64,000 nt of DNA from assembly GCA_024234615.1 (NCBI GenBank), contig JACKNY010000003.1, positions 248,001-312,000 on the forward strand, written 5' to 3'. This document shows, in pieces, positions 36,435 to 44,358 of the stretch. The first letter of the stretch is position 1. Each line of letters starts with the position of its first letter. The notes under the pieces are model-generated. The model searched no databases and was not told the origin of the DNA. It worked only from the letters and a program-made list of their open reading frames with translations. Source of the stretch: Pseudomonadales bacterium (GTDB taxonomy: Bacteria; Pseudomonadota; Gammaproteobacteria; Pseudomonadales; IMCC2047). The translations under genes and the position numbers were made by a program.

Positions 36435-37216
36435 CCGCTTTCGATCATAGCGTAGGCTGAGTGATTGTGGATTGACTCGAAATTTTCACACTCCACCCGA
36501 TAGCGGAACACACGATCATCACGAACCAATCGTGCGGCAACATCTCTTACCATATCCTCTACAAATTTCGGATTATCGTAAGCTTTTTCAGTGATGTATT
36601 GCTCGTCGGCGCGCTTCAGTAACGCATAGAGTTCGCAAGAGGCCTCCTGCTCAACCAGACTGATTATATCTTCTATCCAAAAGGATTCCCCTGCCTCCAC
36701 TTCAACAGTAACGTGGGAACGTTGATTGTGCGCGCCGTAGCGTGAGATAGTTTTTGAGCAGGGACAAAGGCTGGTTACAGGCACAACCACTTTAAAGCTC
36801 ACCACTGGTGCACCATCCAACTGCCGTCCGATCAGGGTCACCTCATAATCTAGCAGGCTGCTAGCACCGGTGACTGGCGCTACTTTATTTACAAAATAAG
36901 GGAACACCAGTTTAATATAGCCTTGTTCCGCTTCCAGCTTTGCTACCATATCTGCCATTAACGCGGTAAAGCTTGCAAACGACAACTCCTCGTTAACGGC
37001 CGCCAGGAGTTCGACAAAACGCGACATGTGCGTGCCCTTTTGATCAGCGGACAGGTTGACATACAGACTACAGCGCGCAATGCTACTTTGAATTTCACCA
37101 CTTGCGGCTTGAATTTTTACCGGATAGCAGATATCTCGAATACCGACGCGTTGAATGGGAATTTCACGCGTATCCCGGCTCGCCTGGACATCAGGCACAG
37201 GAACAGATGATTCCAT
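36431..37216 (-). CDS. folE2: GTP cyclohydrolase FolE2 (type IB)
   Basis: 261 residues from the ATG at 37216; an upstream in-frame TTG at 37240 is less likely. The FolE2 signatures are clear: DTREIPIQRVGI, KGTHMSRFVELL, VPVTSLCPCSKTISRYGAHN (catalytic/metal Cys) and ENFESIHNHSAYAMI at the end. It converts GTP to 7,8-dihydroneopterin triphosphate with less strict metal needs than FolE. It starts 66 bases after ubiX and is the last gene of the island. Why a pterin enzyme is here is not known. It could serve folate, tetrahydropterin or queuosine synthesis. Confidence 0.92.
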   Translation of the reverse strand: MESSVPVPDVQASRDTREIPIQRVGIRDICYPVKIQAASGEIQSSIARCSLYVNLSADQKGTHMSRFVELLAAVNEELSFASFTALMADMVAKLEAEQGYIKLVFPYFVNKVAPVTGASSLLDYEVTLIGRQLDGAPVVSFKVVVPVTSLCPCSKTISRYGAHNQRSHVTVEVEAGESFWIEDIISLVEQEASCELYALLKRADEQYITEKAYDNPKFVEDMVRDVAARLVRDDRVFRYRVECENFESIHNHSAYAMIESG

Positions 37217-37282
37217 ATTAATCACTTTCTTGCTGCTCAAACACGGGATTCGCGGACATCCTTTTGATAGGGGCGAGGAAAG

Positions 37283-37888
37283 CTAAGCACCATCTCTCGG
37301 CAACCGGATATCCGGATCCTTACCACAGTCAGAGGTCCACCGCTTAAATAGATTATGCTCTATACCCACCTGATCCAAAGCCTTACCAATACTCTGATGT
37401 ACAATATCCATAATGGTTTTTGGGCCATGGTAAAAAGAGGGCATCGGTGGCAATATCGTGGCACCGATATCTGCTACCCGCGACATAAGATCTAAATGAC
37501 CCTTATGCAACGGCGTTTCTCGTACCATTAACACCAGCGGTCTTTTCTCTTTTAAAGTCACATCAGAAGCACGCACCACCAAATTATCATTAAATGAATT
37601 TGCCACCGCAGAAAGTGTTTTAATAGTGCATGGTGCGACGATCATTCCACGTGTTCGGAAGGAGCCGCTGGCAACAGAAGCGCCGATATTCTTATTGCTG
37701 TAAACCTCATCCGCCATTGCCTTTACTTCCTCGGCGCTATAATCAGTTTCGATTTTAATATTACGCACCGCAGACTCAGAGAGGATAAGGTGCGTGGACA
37801 CCTCTAACTCCCGTAAGACTCGCATAAGCTCTACACCATAGATAACGCCTGTGGCGCCGGTTATCGCAACGACTAGTGGCAATCCCAT
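37283..37888 (-). CDS. ubiX: UbiX-family flavin prenyltransferase
   Basis: 201 residues from the ATG at 37888, preceded by GAGAGG at 7 bases; the longer frame to 37939 adds an unlikely leader. The N-terminal VVAITGATGVIYGVELMRVL binds FMN; SFRTRGMIVAPCTIKTLSAVANSF and PLHKGHLDLMSRVADIGATILPPMPSFYHGP match the family (each shortened to key parts: APCTIKTLSA, ILPPMPSFYHGP). The C-terminal WTSDCGKDPDIRLPRDG is an extension. It joins dimethylallyl phosphate to FMN to give prenyl-FMN, the cofactor of UbiD enzymes, three of which are encoded upstream. Confidence 0.93.
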   Translation of the reverse strand: MGLPLVVAITGATGVIYGVELMRVLRELEVSTHLILSESAVRNIKIETDYSAEEVKAMADEVYSNKNIGASVASGSFRTRGMIVAPCTIKTLSAVANSFNDNLVVRASDVTLKEKRPLVLMVRETPLHKGHLDLMSRVADIGATILPPMPSFYHGPKTIMDIVHQSIGKALDQVGIEHNLFKRWTSDCGKDPDIRLPRDGA

Positions 37889-38187
37889 GCTGACACCTCT
37901 CTTTTTGTTTTCTGGGTTATTCATTAATAAGCAATGCAAGACTTAAGCCAAAGACTCGTCTACACAGCTAAACGCCAACACACCCCAAAAATAACCTTAA
38001 CTTGCTGAATTATTTATTGTTTTAATTCAATGCTTCACTGCAGTATAACCCCGGCCAGCGGCAATAATAATGATCTGAGTTAACCATTTCGATTAAATAC
38101 AGCATTGGCGGGAAGAAATTGTGCGATATGGTAAATATGCGGAACCTCGATTTTTCCTCACTGAACAGCGAAGCCCCGCCTATTACA
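37889..38187. other. Gap between the PaaK-like ligase and ubiX
   Basis: 299 bases without a supported gene. It is AT-rich around 37980-38030. A promoter for ubiX-folE2 is likely here, but no convincing sigma54 site was found: the best GG/GC pair (near 38040) is off by one base in spacing. Confidence 0.4.
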
Positions 38188-39492
38188 TTAAGCAGCTACA
38201 TCCTTTTTCACGTGGAAACGCTTTGCCTTCATATCGAAGCGTGGCAAGCTATCGCGCTCCGCCACCTTAAGCCTTGGCCGAAACCCCAGCATGGCATAAA
38301 GCTTTTCATTAATGTTGCTAAGGATACCTTCGTCTGTTCCCTCGACCAGTTCAAATTCGATATCCATTTCATCCATATGCTTAACCGTATACACCGTAAT
38401 ACGGAACTCATCCACCTCATTGAATTGGCGAATAATATTTTCCACCGCACCCGGAAAGACATTTACGCCACGCACCGTCACCATATCGTCCGCACGGCCA
38501 ATAACACCACCGTCGAATCGCATTGAGGTACGGCCACAGGCGCACTTCTCCAGATTAGCACGTACTATATCACCCGTACGATAACGCACTACCGGGAAGG
38601 CGATACGGCCAAGGTTGGTGATAATCAGTTCGCCCTTTTCGCCGGGGGCAACTGGCTCAAGCGTTTCCGGATCTAACACTTCAGCAATATATTCGCTTTC
38701 AATTAAGTGCGTGCCACCAGGTTGCGCTTCGCATTCAAAGGAATGCGCACCCACTTCTGAAGCGCCAGCATGATCGAAACATTTAGCATGCCAAGAATCT
38801 TCAATACGTTTTTTTGTCGCTGGAATATTCGCACCAGGCTCACCCGCATGAATGGTTGATTTCATCGGAATCTGAGATAAATCAAAGCCCGTTTCGCGTG
38901 CTACCTCAGCCAGCCTCATAGCGTAGGTTGGCGTGCAGGCTAAGGAAGTCGCACCCATTTCACGCATGAGTTCTAAGCGTTGTACTGAATCGCGCCCACC
39001 ACCGGGAATCATAATGGCGTTAAGCTTGCGAGCACCTTCAACCGCTGCCCAGAATCCCACAAAAGGGCCGAAGGCAAAGGCTAAAAATATGCGGTCATCA
39101 GAAGTGACACCAGCACCCGCTAGCACATAGGCCCAACACTTACCCCACCAGTCCCAGCTTTCATGGGTATCCATCACCTTTAACGGCTTTCCTGTAGTGC
39201 CGGAGGTTTGATGAAAGCGGACGTACTTATCCAAAGGATAAGTCAGGTTGGTACCGAAAGGTGCGTTATCGCTTTGATCCTTTACTAGTTCGCTCTTAGT
39301 GGTAATTGGCAGCTTAGCGATATCGGCCAAGGTTTTTATATCCTCTGGCTTAACTCCGGCGGCTTCCCATTTGTTAGTGTAAAATTTATTTGTCCCCCAC
39401 ATTTCTTTCATCATAGCCTGCAACTTTTCTAATTGCAGTTGTGCCAACTGATCCCGTGGTAAGGTTTCAATTTTCTCGTCAAAATACGGCAT
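38188..39492 (-). CDS. PaaK-like aryl-CoA ligase
   Basis: 434 residues, the length of phenylacetate-CoA ligases. AMP-binding motifs are present: HQTSGTTGKPLKV (P-loop), FDHAGASEVGAHSFEC, and YRTGDIVRA; the Cys-containing CACGRTSMRFDGGVIGRADD follows. It would activate an aromatic acid to its CoA thioester with ATP. In this island the natural substrate is 4-hydroxybenzoate made by the carboxylase, although the 4-hydroxybenzoate-CoA ligases studied in Thauera are of the benzoate-CoA-ligase type, so the PaaK type is notable. Phenylacetate is an alternative substrate. It follows the split-barrel gene by 62 bases. Confidence 0.8.
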   Translation of the reverse strand: MPYFDEKIETLPRDQLAQLQLEKLQAMMKEMWGTNKFYTNKWEAAGVKPEDIKTLADIAKLPITTKSELVKDQSDNAPFGTNLTYPLDKYVRFHQTSGTTGKPLKVMDTHESWDWWGKCWAYVLAGAGVTSDDRIFLAFAFGPFVGFWAAVEGARKLNAIMIPGGGRDSVQRLELMREMGATSLACTPTYAMRLAEVARETGFDLSQIPMKSTIHAGEPGANIPATKKRIEDSWHAKCFDHAGASEVGAHSFECEAQPGGTHLIESEYIAEVLDPETLEPVAPGEKGELIITNLGRIAFPVVRYRTGDIVRANLEKCACGRTSMRFDGGVIGRADDMVTVRGVNVFPGAVENIIRQFNEVDEFRITVYTVKHMDEMDIEFELVEGTDEGILSNINEKLYAMLGFRPRLKVAERDSLPRFDMKAKRFHVKKDVAA

Positions 39493-39554
39493 TTTCTGTT
39501 CCCGTTTACTGATAGATTAAATCTTATGCTTGATGGAAGCTCCTAAGCCTATCT

Positions 39555-40028
39555 CTAGGCTTCGCGCATTTCTCCAAACACAGCCTGTTCTGTCTTTACC
39601 ATTGACTCGCGCTCATCGCCAGACCACTGTACGGCAAGCGGTAATGGCGCAGCACCCGGCCAAGATTGATCTCGAGCGCCAATCACATCCATCTCCCATA
39701 AACCGATATCCATCGGTACCGACTCCAAATTGGTTTTCACTGAGCGGCACACACCCTTGATGAGAAACACCAGATTATCCGGCCCGATAATCTGTATGGC
39801 TGCCAACCCATCTCGACTCAAATTGCCCAGCGTTTTGCTGTGATGATCCACTGTAAACCTCACTCGCTTATCATCAAGCGCAACGACCCAGGCGAAAGCA
39901 TCTGTAGGGTATTTGTCGTTGCCAACAGTAATAACAATTCCAAGGGCTCCGGCACGGGCGTAGGAAAGTAGCTGTTTGGGTAATTCTGGTGTAATCGTGT
40001 GTGGTGATGTAGTTGTGATACTGCTCAT
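39555..40028 (-). CDS. FMN-binding split-barrel protein (pyridoxamine 5'-phosphate oxidase family)
   Basis: 157 residues with the strand pattern of the PNPOx-like split barrel: IVITVGNDKYPTDAFAWVVA, VRFTVDHHSKTLGNLSRDGL and VFLIKGVCRSV. The DHHSKTLGNL region aligns with the FMN-phosphate-contacting part. AAGGAG precedes the ATG. It sits between the riboflavin-kinase-like gene and the CoA ligase. It could reduce or hold FMN for UbiX, or act on an aromatic intermediate; the family alone does not decide. Confidence 0.65.
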   Translation of the reverse strand: MSSITTTSPHTITPELPKQLLSYARAGALGIVITVGNDKYPTDAFAWVVALDDKRVRFTVDHHSKTLGNLSRDGLAAIQIIGPDNLVFLIKGVCRSVKTNLESVPMDIGLWEMDVIGARDQSWPGAAPLPLAVQWSGDERESMVKTEQAVFGEMREA

Positions 40029-40039
40029 ATAACTCTCCT

Positions 40040-40100
40040 TCGATAAATTAATTGAACCGCCCTAAATGGGCTTTTAATCCGGCGTCACTGCGCCGCACAA
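40040..40100 (-). other. Paired small hairpins between the riboflavin-kinase-like and split-barrel genes
   Basis: Two short stems, CGGCG-N6-CGCCG and GCCC-N5-GGGC, fill the 77-base gap. They could slow exonucleases or cause partial termination; neither has a strong T-run. Confidence 0.35.
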
Positions 40101-40105
40101 ACCTA

Positions 40106-40564
40106 TCAGCTCATATACAGTTGAACCCTTACTGGATCCCCGTCTTCTAGCTGCAATGCCCGCCTAACAGGCACCGCAGCTACTACCTCAAATTTTTGTA
40201 CAGGGTAGTCGCTCACATTTGGGAAAATAACGACGCCCTCTACCCTCTGCTGTTTTTGCCCATGCAGAACAACTCGAAAACATTTAGCACTACAAAATCC
40301 CTCCGGAGGTTCGATATGGATTCCCGCCTCCTCCTGCAAACGCTGCGCTACACGTGCCCATTGCGGCCCGATCATTTCCAAATTGAAGGTGCCCGGAAAA
40401 GGCTTGATCCCTAGTTTGCTGACAAACTGCTGCAGAACCCAATCCATCTGCATAAAACTGCCGCCTTCACCTAACCCAGAACAAACACTCCCTTCAAGCT
40501 CAACCATCTCCATCTGAGTTGACGGGCTGGTTACAATGCCCTTCGAATTATGTGTAGTTGCCAT
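40106..40564 (-). CDS. DUF120 / CTP-dependent riboflavin kinase-like protein
   Basis: 152 residues from the ATG at 40564 (AGAGG 8 bases upstream). From about residue 20 it matches the archaeal RibK/DUF120 fold: GSVCSGLGEGGSF, KPFPGTFNLEM, CFRVVL, GVVIFP and FEVVAAVPVRRALQLEDGD. This family phosphorylates riboflavin to FMN using CTP rather than ATP and is best known in archaea. Placement between a UbiD gene and an FMN-binding protein, in an operon with ubiX, suggests dedicated FMN supply for prenyl-FMN. The first 18 residues have no counterpart. Catalysis is inferred, since only the scaffold motifs could be checked by eye. Confidence 0.75.
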   Translation of the reverse strand: MATTHNSKGIVTSPSTQMEMVELEGSVCSGLGEGGSFMQMDWVLQQFVSKLGIKPFPGTFNLEMIGPQWARVAQRLQEEAGIHIEPPEGFCSAKCFRVVLHGQKQQRVEGVVIFPNVSDYPVQKFEVVAAVPVRRALQLEDGDPVRVQLYMS

Positions 40565-40576
40565 ACCCAAAGCCTC

Positions 40577-41923
40577 TCACACCAGCTCAGCTAGGACAGC
40601 TCTAGCTTTAGTCGCTGCCGCCACCGGAATACTGATGGCATCAAACTGTTCACCTGGTCCACGAGTAGCGTCAAAACCTATTTTTGAACCTGTACCAGAC
40701 TCCACTGCCGACGGATCAATGACATAACCCGCCATCTTATCCAATAAGACTGTGTCACGATCAGGCTGAAAGCGCGTCGCTAATGCCCAGGACACTTCAC
40801 GCGGATTACGAATATCAACTCCGTCATCAACCACCGTGACAATTTTTAACCGTAAATCCAAACTCAAGACTAGCTGGATCAAACGCCTCACATCAGTAGG
40901 CTGACAGTCCTTTACCGCTATCACTGCGGTAAATCCGCAGGTACCGGTAATCAGCTCCAAATCCACTACTCCGTGAATCTGGTTTTGCAACTGTCCTAAT
41001 AACTCCGTGCCCGAAGCAAGGGATAACAGGTTATCCACGTCCACGGTCCAGGGGCATAAAGCCGCAAAAATAAAATCTTTACGATGTGTAACTGCCGTCA
41101 CTTCTACCACCGGACTAATGTTGGAAAAATAGTAACCGGTATTCTCACCAAAGGGTCCTTCCTGCTCACGCACTCCGGGCAAGATATGCCCCTCAATAAT
41201 AATTTCCGCACGCGCCAAGACATCAATATCCACTGTCTCCGCCGGCGTTAACTCCAGCGGTAAACCTCTTAAGCCACCCGCAACTTCTAATTTATCCGGT
41301 CCGGTAGCGCCAACTTTTACCACCGCTGCTAACAGCGTCGCTGGATCGACACCCAGTGCGACCGCAATTTCCAAGGGCCGATCTTCCTCTTCAGCCTGCT
41401 GGAAAAACAATGACAACGGCGGATTTGCCAGAAATATGCCAAACCGATTACCGCCTTGGAACATCATGCGATGGATACCCATTGCTCTGCGTCCCGTTGC
41501 GGGATCTTTCGCCAACACCAAGCCACAGGTGATAAAGGGAGCCACATCCTTTTCGTGGTAAGTCAGCATAGGCAACAGTGCAGCAACATCAACTGGGTTG
41601 CGATGAATCACCTCTTTAACCGGGGCTACACCTTCAAACATCACTGGTGAGAGCGCATGCTTTTTACAGTTCAAATAGGTTTGATTGAGCTTTTCTTCCG
41701 TCGTGCCTATCGCCTTTGCAGTGCGCGCCCTGCTCGAAAGCAAATTACCCATCACGCTAACACCGGGGTGTCCTTTCACGTTTTCAAACAGCACAATGCG
41801 ACCATCTGACTGCGTCTCATGTAGTAACGCCGCCATTTCAAATTTGGGGTCAAACTCGGGGCTAACCCGGAGTATGTCTCCCGCCACTGACGCTAGAAAT
41901 TCACGTAAATCTTGATAGGCCAT
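40577..41923 (-). CDS. UbiD-family (de)carboxylase, third copy of the island
   Basis: 448 residues. UbiD landmarks: GIHRMMFQGGNRFGIF, GPFGENTGYYF near the middle and EVSWALATRFQPDRD towards the end; prenyl-FMN-binding residues lie in these blocks. It has no paired small subunit of its own. The Thauera phenol operon also has an additional ubiD-like gene after the carboxylase genes, as I recall it. Possible roles: protocatechuate- or hydroxybenzoate-type decarboxylation, or a maturation function. Separated from the gamma-subunit gene by a strong GC hairpin, and 12 bases before the riboflavin-kinase-like gene. Confidence 0.85.
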   Translation of the reverse strand: MAYQDLREFLASVAGDILRVSPEFDPKFEMAALLHETQSDGRIVLFENVKGHPGVSVMGNLLSSRARTAKAIGTTEEKLNQTYLNCKKHALSPVMFEGVAPVKEVIHRNPVDVAALLPMLTYHEKDVAPFITCGLVLAKDPATGRRAMGIHRMMFQGGNRFGIFLANPPLSLFFQQAEEEDRPLEIAVALGVDPATLLAAVVKVGATGPDKLEVAGGLRGLPLELTPAETVDIDVLARAEIIIEGHILPGVREQEGPFGENTGYYFSNISPVVEVTAVTHRKDFIFAALCPWTVDVDNLLSLASGTELLGQLQNQIHGVVDLELITGTCGFTAVIAVKDCQPTDVRRLIQLVLSLDLRLKIVTVVDDGVDIRNPREVSWALATRFQPDRDTVLLDKMAGYVIDPSAVESGTGSKIGFDATRGPGEQFDAISIPVAAATKARAVLAELV

Positions 41924-41936
41924 TTTGTTGTCCGAG

Positions 41937-41958
41937 AGGCGGGCGCGAGCGCCCGCCT
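41937..41958 (-). other. Strong GC-rich intercistronic hairpin (ppcC / third ubiD)
   Basis: AGGCGGGCGC-GA-GCGCCCGCCT: a perfect 10-bp palindromic stem in the 54-base gap. No T-run follows, so an mRNA stability or attenuation element is more likely than a terminator. Confidence 0.75.
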
Positions 41959-41977
41959 ATATTGGTCGACTTAGGGC

Positions 41978-42229
41978 TTACTGGTAGTTCGGGAAACGTT
42001 CAATTTCCCCCAGTATGTTGATTGAATATTTCTTATCACTGAGCTGGCCGCGACCAAAACGCACCTGCAGGCTGTCAGCATATTGATCCACAGACTTGGA
42101 CACTTCGGCTGTCACGCGCTTGTAAGTGTATTTATGGAACCCGTCATTGAGGGTACGGATGGTTAATTCCAGACCTTCGCCTTCAGGTAGTTCTGACAAA
42201 TCATTAACAAAAACTTCCCACTTATTCAT
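41978..42229 (-). CDS. ppcC: Phenylphosphate carboxylase gamma subunit (small)
   Basis: 83 residues, about 10 kDa, the size of the small subunit of the Thauera aromatica enzyme, which has no known homologues outside such operons. It is charged and strand-rich (NKWEVFVNDLSELPEGEGLE at the start). It lies 22 bases after the alpha-subunit gene, where the subunit is expected. The call rests on size, position and general character; I could not align it. Confidence 0.7.
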   Translation of the reverse strand: MNKWEVFVNDLSELPEGEGLELTIRTLNDGFHKYTYKRVTAEVSKSVDQYADSLQVRFGRGQLSDKKYSINILGEIERFPNYQ

Positions 42230-42251
42230 TTTGCTTATCCTCTCTTAATAC

Positions 42252-43736
42252 TTATTTGACTGGGTCAAAGCCGTAGGCTTCCCAATTTCCAGTAACCTTG
42301 TCTTGGATTTCCTGTGTATACACATTCTTGAACGAAACCACTGTCGGTACGTCGTTCACCTTATCCCAGTCCACCGGCCAGGTGCAGTCAAAGGAAACCT
42401 TAGAACCAATGGAGTACTTACGCTCATGCGGACTGGCGTGGGGGTAAAGTGCTGTTCCGGTGGTATTTTTATAGATATGGATATCGCGCTCCGGGTTACA
42501 GCGGGTGCAGAAGGCGTGGTACACCTCATCCCAGTTATAGATATCGATGCTGTCATCCACCACCATCACCATATGGAACCAGGGCCCCAATTTACTGCCG
42601 AAAGCCAACTGCGCGATCTGCTGTGCAACACCGGCATAAGTGACCTTGACGCCCACAATCATCATGTGGTGCGTGGAACGCGGATGCATGTAAACGCCCG
42701 TGATCGGAATACCCTGGCTACGCAATAGTTTGTCTAACTCCAGCCCTAACGAAAAGGAACGTAACAGCTGTCCTTCATCCATGGGGACACCCATGTTGGA
42801 AATAGTCAGCGTCGCTTTATTGCGGTAAGTGATACAGTTGACGCGGAAAGTCACACGCGGCATACGCGGCGAGGTCCGATAGCCGGTGTATTCACCGAAG
42901 GGGCCTTCTTCCACCATCACGTCAGGGATGATTTCACCTTCCAGAATGATTTCGGCGTTGGCCGGAACCAACAGGTCATTGGTTTCACACTTAACCAGTT
43001 CAACCGGCGCTCCTGCCAACATGCCCGTCAGTTCTGCTTCGGGAATCGGTGAAGGCGCACAAGCAGCCATCGCCGCCAGAGGTGACAAACCGATCGCTGT
43101 TGCAAAAGGCATGGTTTCTCCGCGTGGCGTATAATATTCGCTTAGCGTTTTACCCAAGTCTGAGAAGGGGAAAACCGCACCACACATGGTTCGGGAATCG
43201 TACATCATCTGCCGATACATACCCCAGTTATAGTCACCGCGAATCGGATGCTTGGTAATAACTGCGTGCCAAGTACCGATGTAACGTCCACCGTCACCTT
43301 CATGCACCAACGGCACCGGCAACTTACACAGATCCACATCAGCACCCATCAGAATATTTTCTTTACAGGGTGCTGCCGAACGATCAATTTCGACAGGCGG
43401 AATCGGCTCACCGTTGGTCCGTTTCAAGTACTCTTTACCAATTTCCGGTAATGTGGAATCCGGATCCATACCTAGGGAAATGGCTACCCGTCGATAGGTG
43501 GACAGGGCGGCACCGAAGTACCTAAAGCCGGGATAATCTTTGATATTTTCCATCAAAGGTGCTGGTGCAGCTAACTCACAGACACGACGCACGATTGCGC
43601 CGGCTTCATTATCCCAATCCACCTCTTGTTCGATGCGAACACAGTCACCTGTTTCCATTAATCGCTCGATATACTCTCGGTTGCTTTTCGGCGCATTGAT
43701 TTCGCTTGCGCCCTCGCCTTTAAGAATTGCACTCAT
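42252..43736 (-). CDS. ppcA: Phenylphosphate carboxylase alpha subunit (UbiD family)
   Basis: 494 residues (about 54 kDa). UbiD features: GTWHAVITKHPIRGDYNWGM (prenyl-FMN region), GPFGEYTGYRTSP, and EVYHAFCTRCNPERD. The core carboxylase adds CO2 to the para position of phenol released from phenylphosphate, giving 4-hydroxybenzoate. Order here (UbiD, phosphatase, UbiD, small subunit) is the order I recall for Thauera/Aromatoleum, in which this second UbiD is the alpha subunit. Assignment of alpha versus beta is by order and size. It starts 33 bases after the phosphatase gene. Confidence 0.8.
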   Translation of the reverse strand: MSAILKGEGASEINAPKSNREYIERLMETGDCVRIEQEVDWDNEAGAIVRRVCELAAPAPLMENIKDYPGFRYFGAALSTYRRVAISLGMDPDSTLPEIGKEYLKRTNGEPIPPVEIDRSAAPCKENILMGADVDLCKLPVPLVHEGDGGRYIGTWHAVITKHPIRGDYNWGMYRQMMYDSRTMCGAVFPFSDLGKTLSEYYTPRGETMPFATAIGLSPLAAMAACAPSPIPEAELTGMLAGAPVELVKCETNDLLVPANAEIILEGEIIPDVMVEEGPFGEYTGYRTSPRMPRVTFRVNCITYRNKATLTISNMGVPMDEGQLLRSFSLGLELDKLLRSQGIPITGVYMHPRSTHHMMIVGVKVTYAGVAQQIAQLAFGSKLGPWFHMVMVVDDSIDIYNWDEVYHAFCTRCNPERDIHIYKNTTGTALYPHASPHERKYSIGSKVSFDCTWPVDWDKVNDVPTVVSFKNVYTQEIQDKVTGNWEAYGFDPVK

Positions 43737-43769
43737 CTGGTCTCTCCTGCTTCACTTAATTAAATTCAA

Positions 43770-44279
43770 TTAGCTGATCTTGCTCAGCAACTTATCCCAC
43801 TTACCCTGGGCTTTAAGAATCATTTCCGCCACTTCACGCACTGCACCATAACCACCGCGTGCACTGGTGATATAAGCCGCATGCTCCAGCACATCGGGCA
43901 CGGCATCCGCTACGGCAACCGGTAACCCAACACGCTTCATCATGCTCAAATCCACTAGGTCATCACCGACATAACAGACTTCTGCATCGGTGATTTTCAT
44001 GTCTTCGAGAATTTCTGCGTAGGCTTCAGTCTTTTTCTTAACACCTTCATAGAAGCGCTTAATTTTTAACTCTTCCGCACGGTGCCTTACCGCGCCGGAA
44101 TGTTTGGAGGTAATAATCGCCACCTCAACACCCAGCATCTGTAACGCCACCACACCCATGCCATCTTTAATGTCGAAGTTGCGTGACTGCACACCGTTAT
44201 CATCAATCACAATGCGGCCATCGCTCATCACGCCATCCACATCAAGAATGACCAGTTTTATGTCTTCTGCTTTTCCCAT
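43770..44279 (-). CDS. ppcD: Phenylphosphate carboxylase delta subunit (HAD phosphatase)
   Basis: 169 residues (about 18 kDa), HAD superfamily, KdsC-like. Motif I is LVILDVDGVMSDG, motif II IITSKHSG, the Lys lies in EGVKKK, and motif IV is CYVGDDLVDLSMM. In the characterised enzyme the 18-kDa subunit dephosphorylates phenylphosphate and makes the reaction irreversible. Context (between two UbiD genes of the ppc set) separates it from true KdsC, which sits with lipopolysaccharide genes. Confidence 0.85.
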   Translation of the reverse strand: MGKAEDIKLVILDVDGVMSDGRIVIDDNGVQSRNFDIKDGMGVVALQMLGVEVAIITSKHSGAVRHRAEELKIKRFYEGVKKKTEAYAEILEDMKITDAEVCYVGDDLVDLSMMKRVGLPVAVADAVPDVLEHAAYITSARGGYGAVREVAEMILKAQGKWDKLLSKIS

Positions 44280-44311
44280 CCTCTTCTCCTATCTATTCAG
44301 TACCTTTCAAA

Positions 44312-44343
44312 TTGCGCCCTGATTGCAGCAGGCCAGGGCGCAA
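44312..44343 (-). other. GC-rich intercistronic hairpin (ppcB / ppcD)
   Basis: TTGCGCCCTG and CAGGGCGCAA form a perfect 10-bp stem around a 12-base loop, 15 bases after the ppcB stop. It may set the ratio of downstream products or protect the upstream message. Confidence 0.7.
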
Positions 44344-44358
44344 CTCAAAAGAAATAAC

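Noticed and set aside
38020..38060. Sigma54-like element upstream of ubiX
   Set aside because: GG and GC are present but the spacing is off by one base, which sigma54 does not tolerate.
43770..44279. KdsC (3-deoxy-octulosonate-8-phosphate phosphatase)
   Set aside because: The HAD protein resembles KdsC, but its position between two UbiD genes of a complete pps-ppc set makes the carboxylase delta subunit far more likely.
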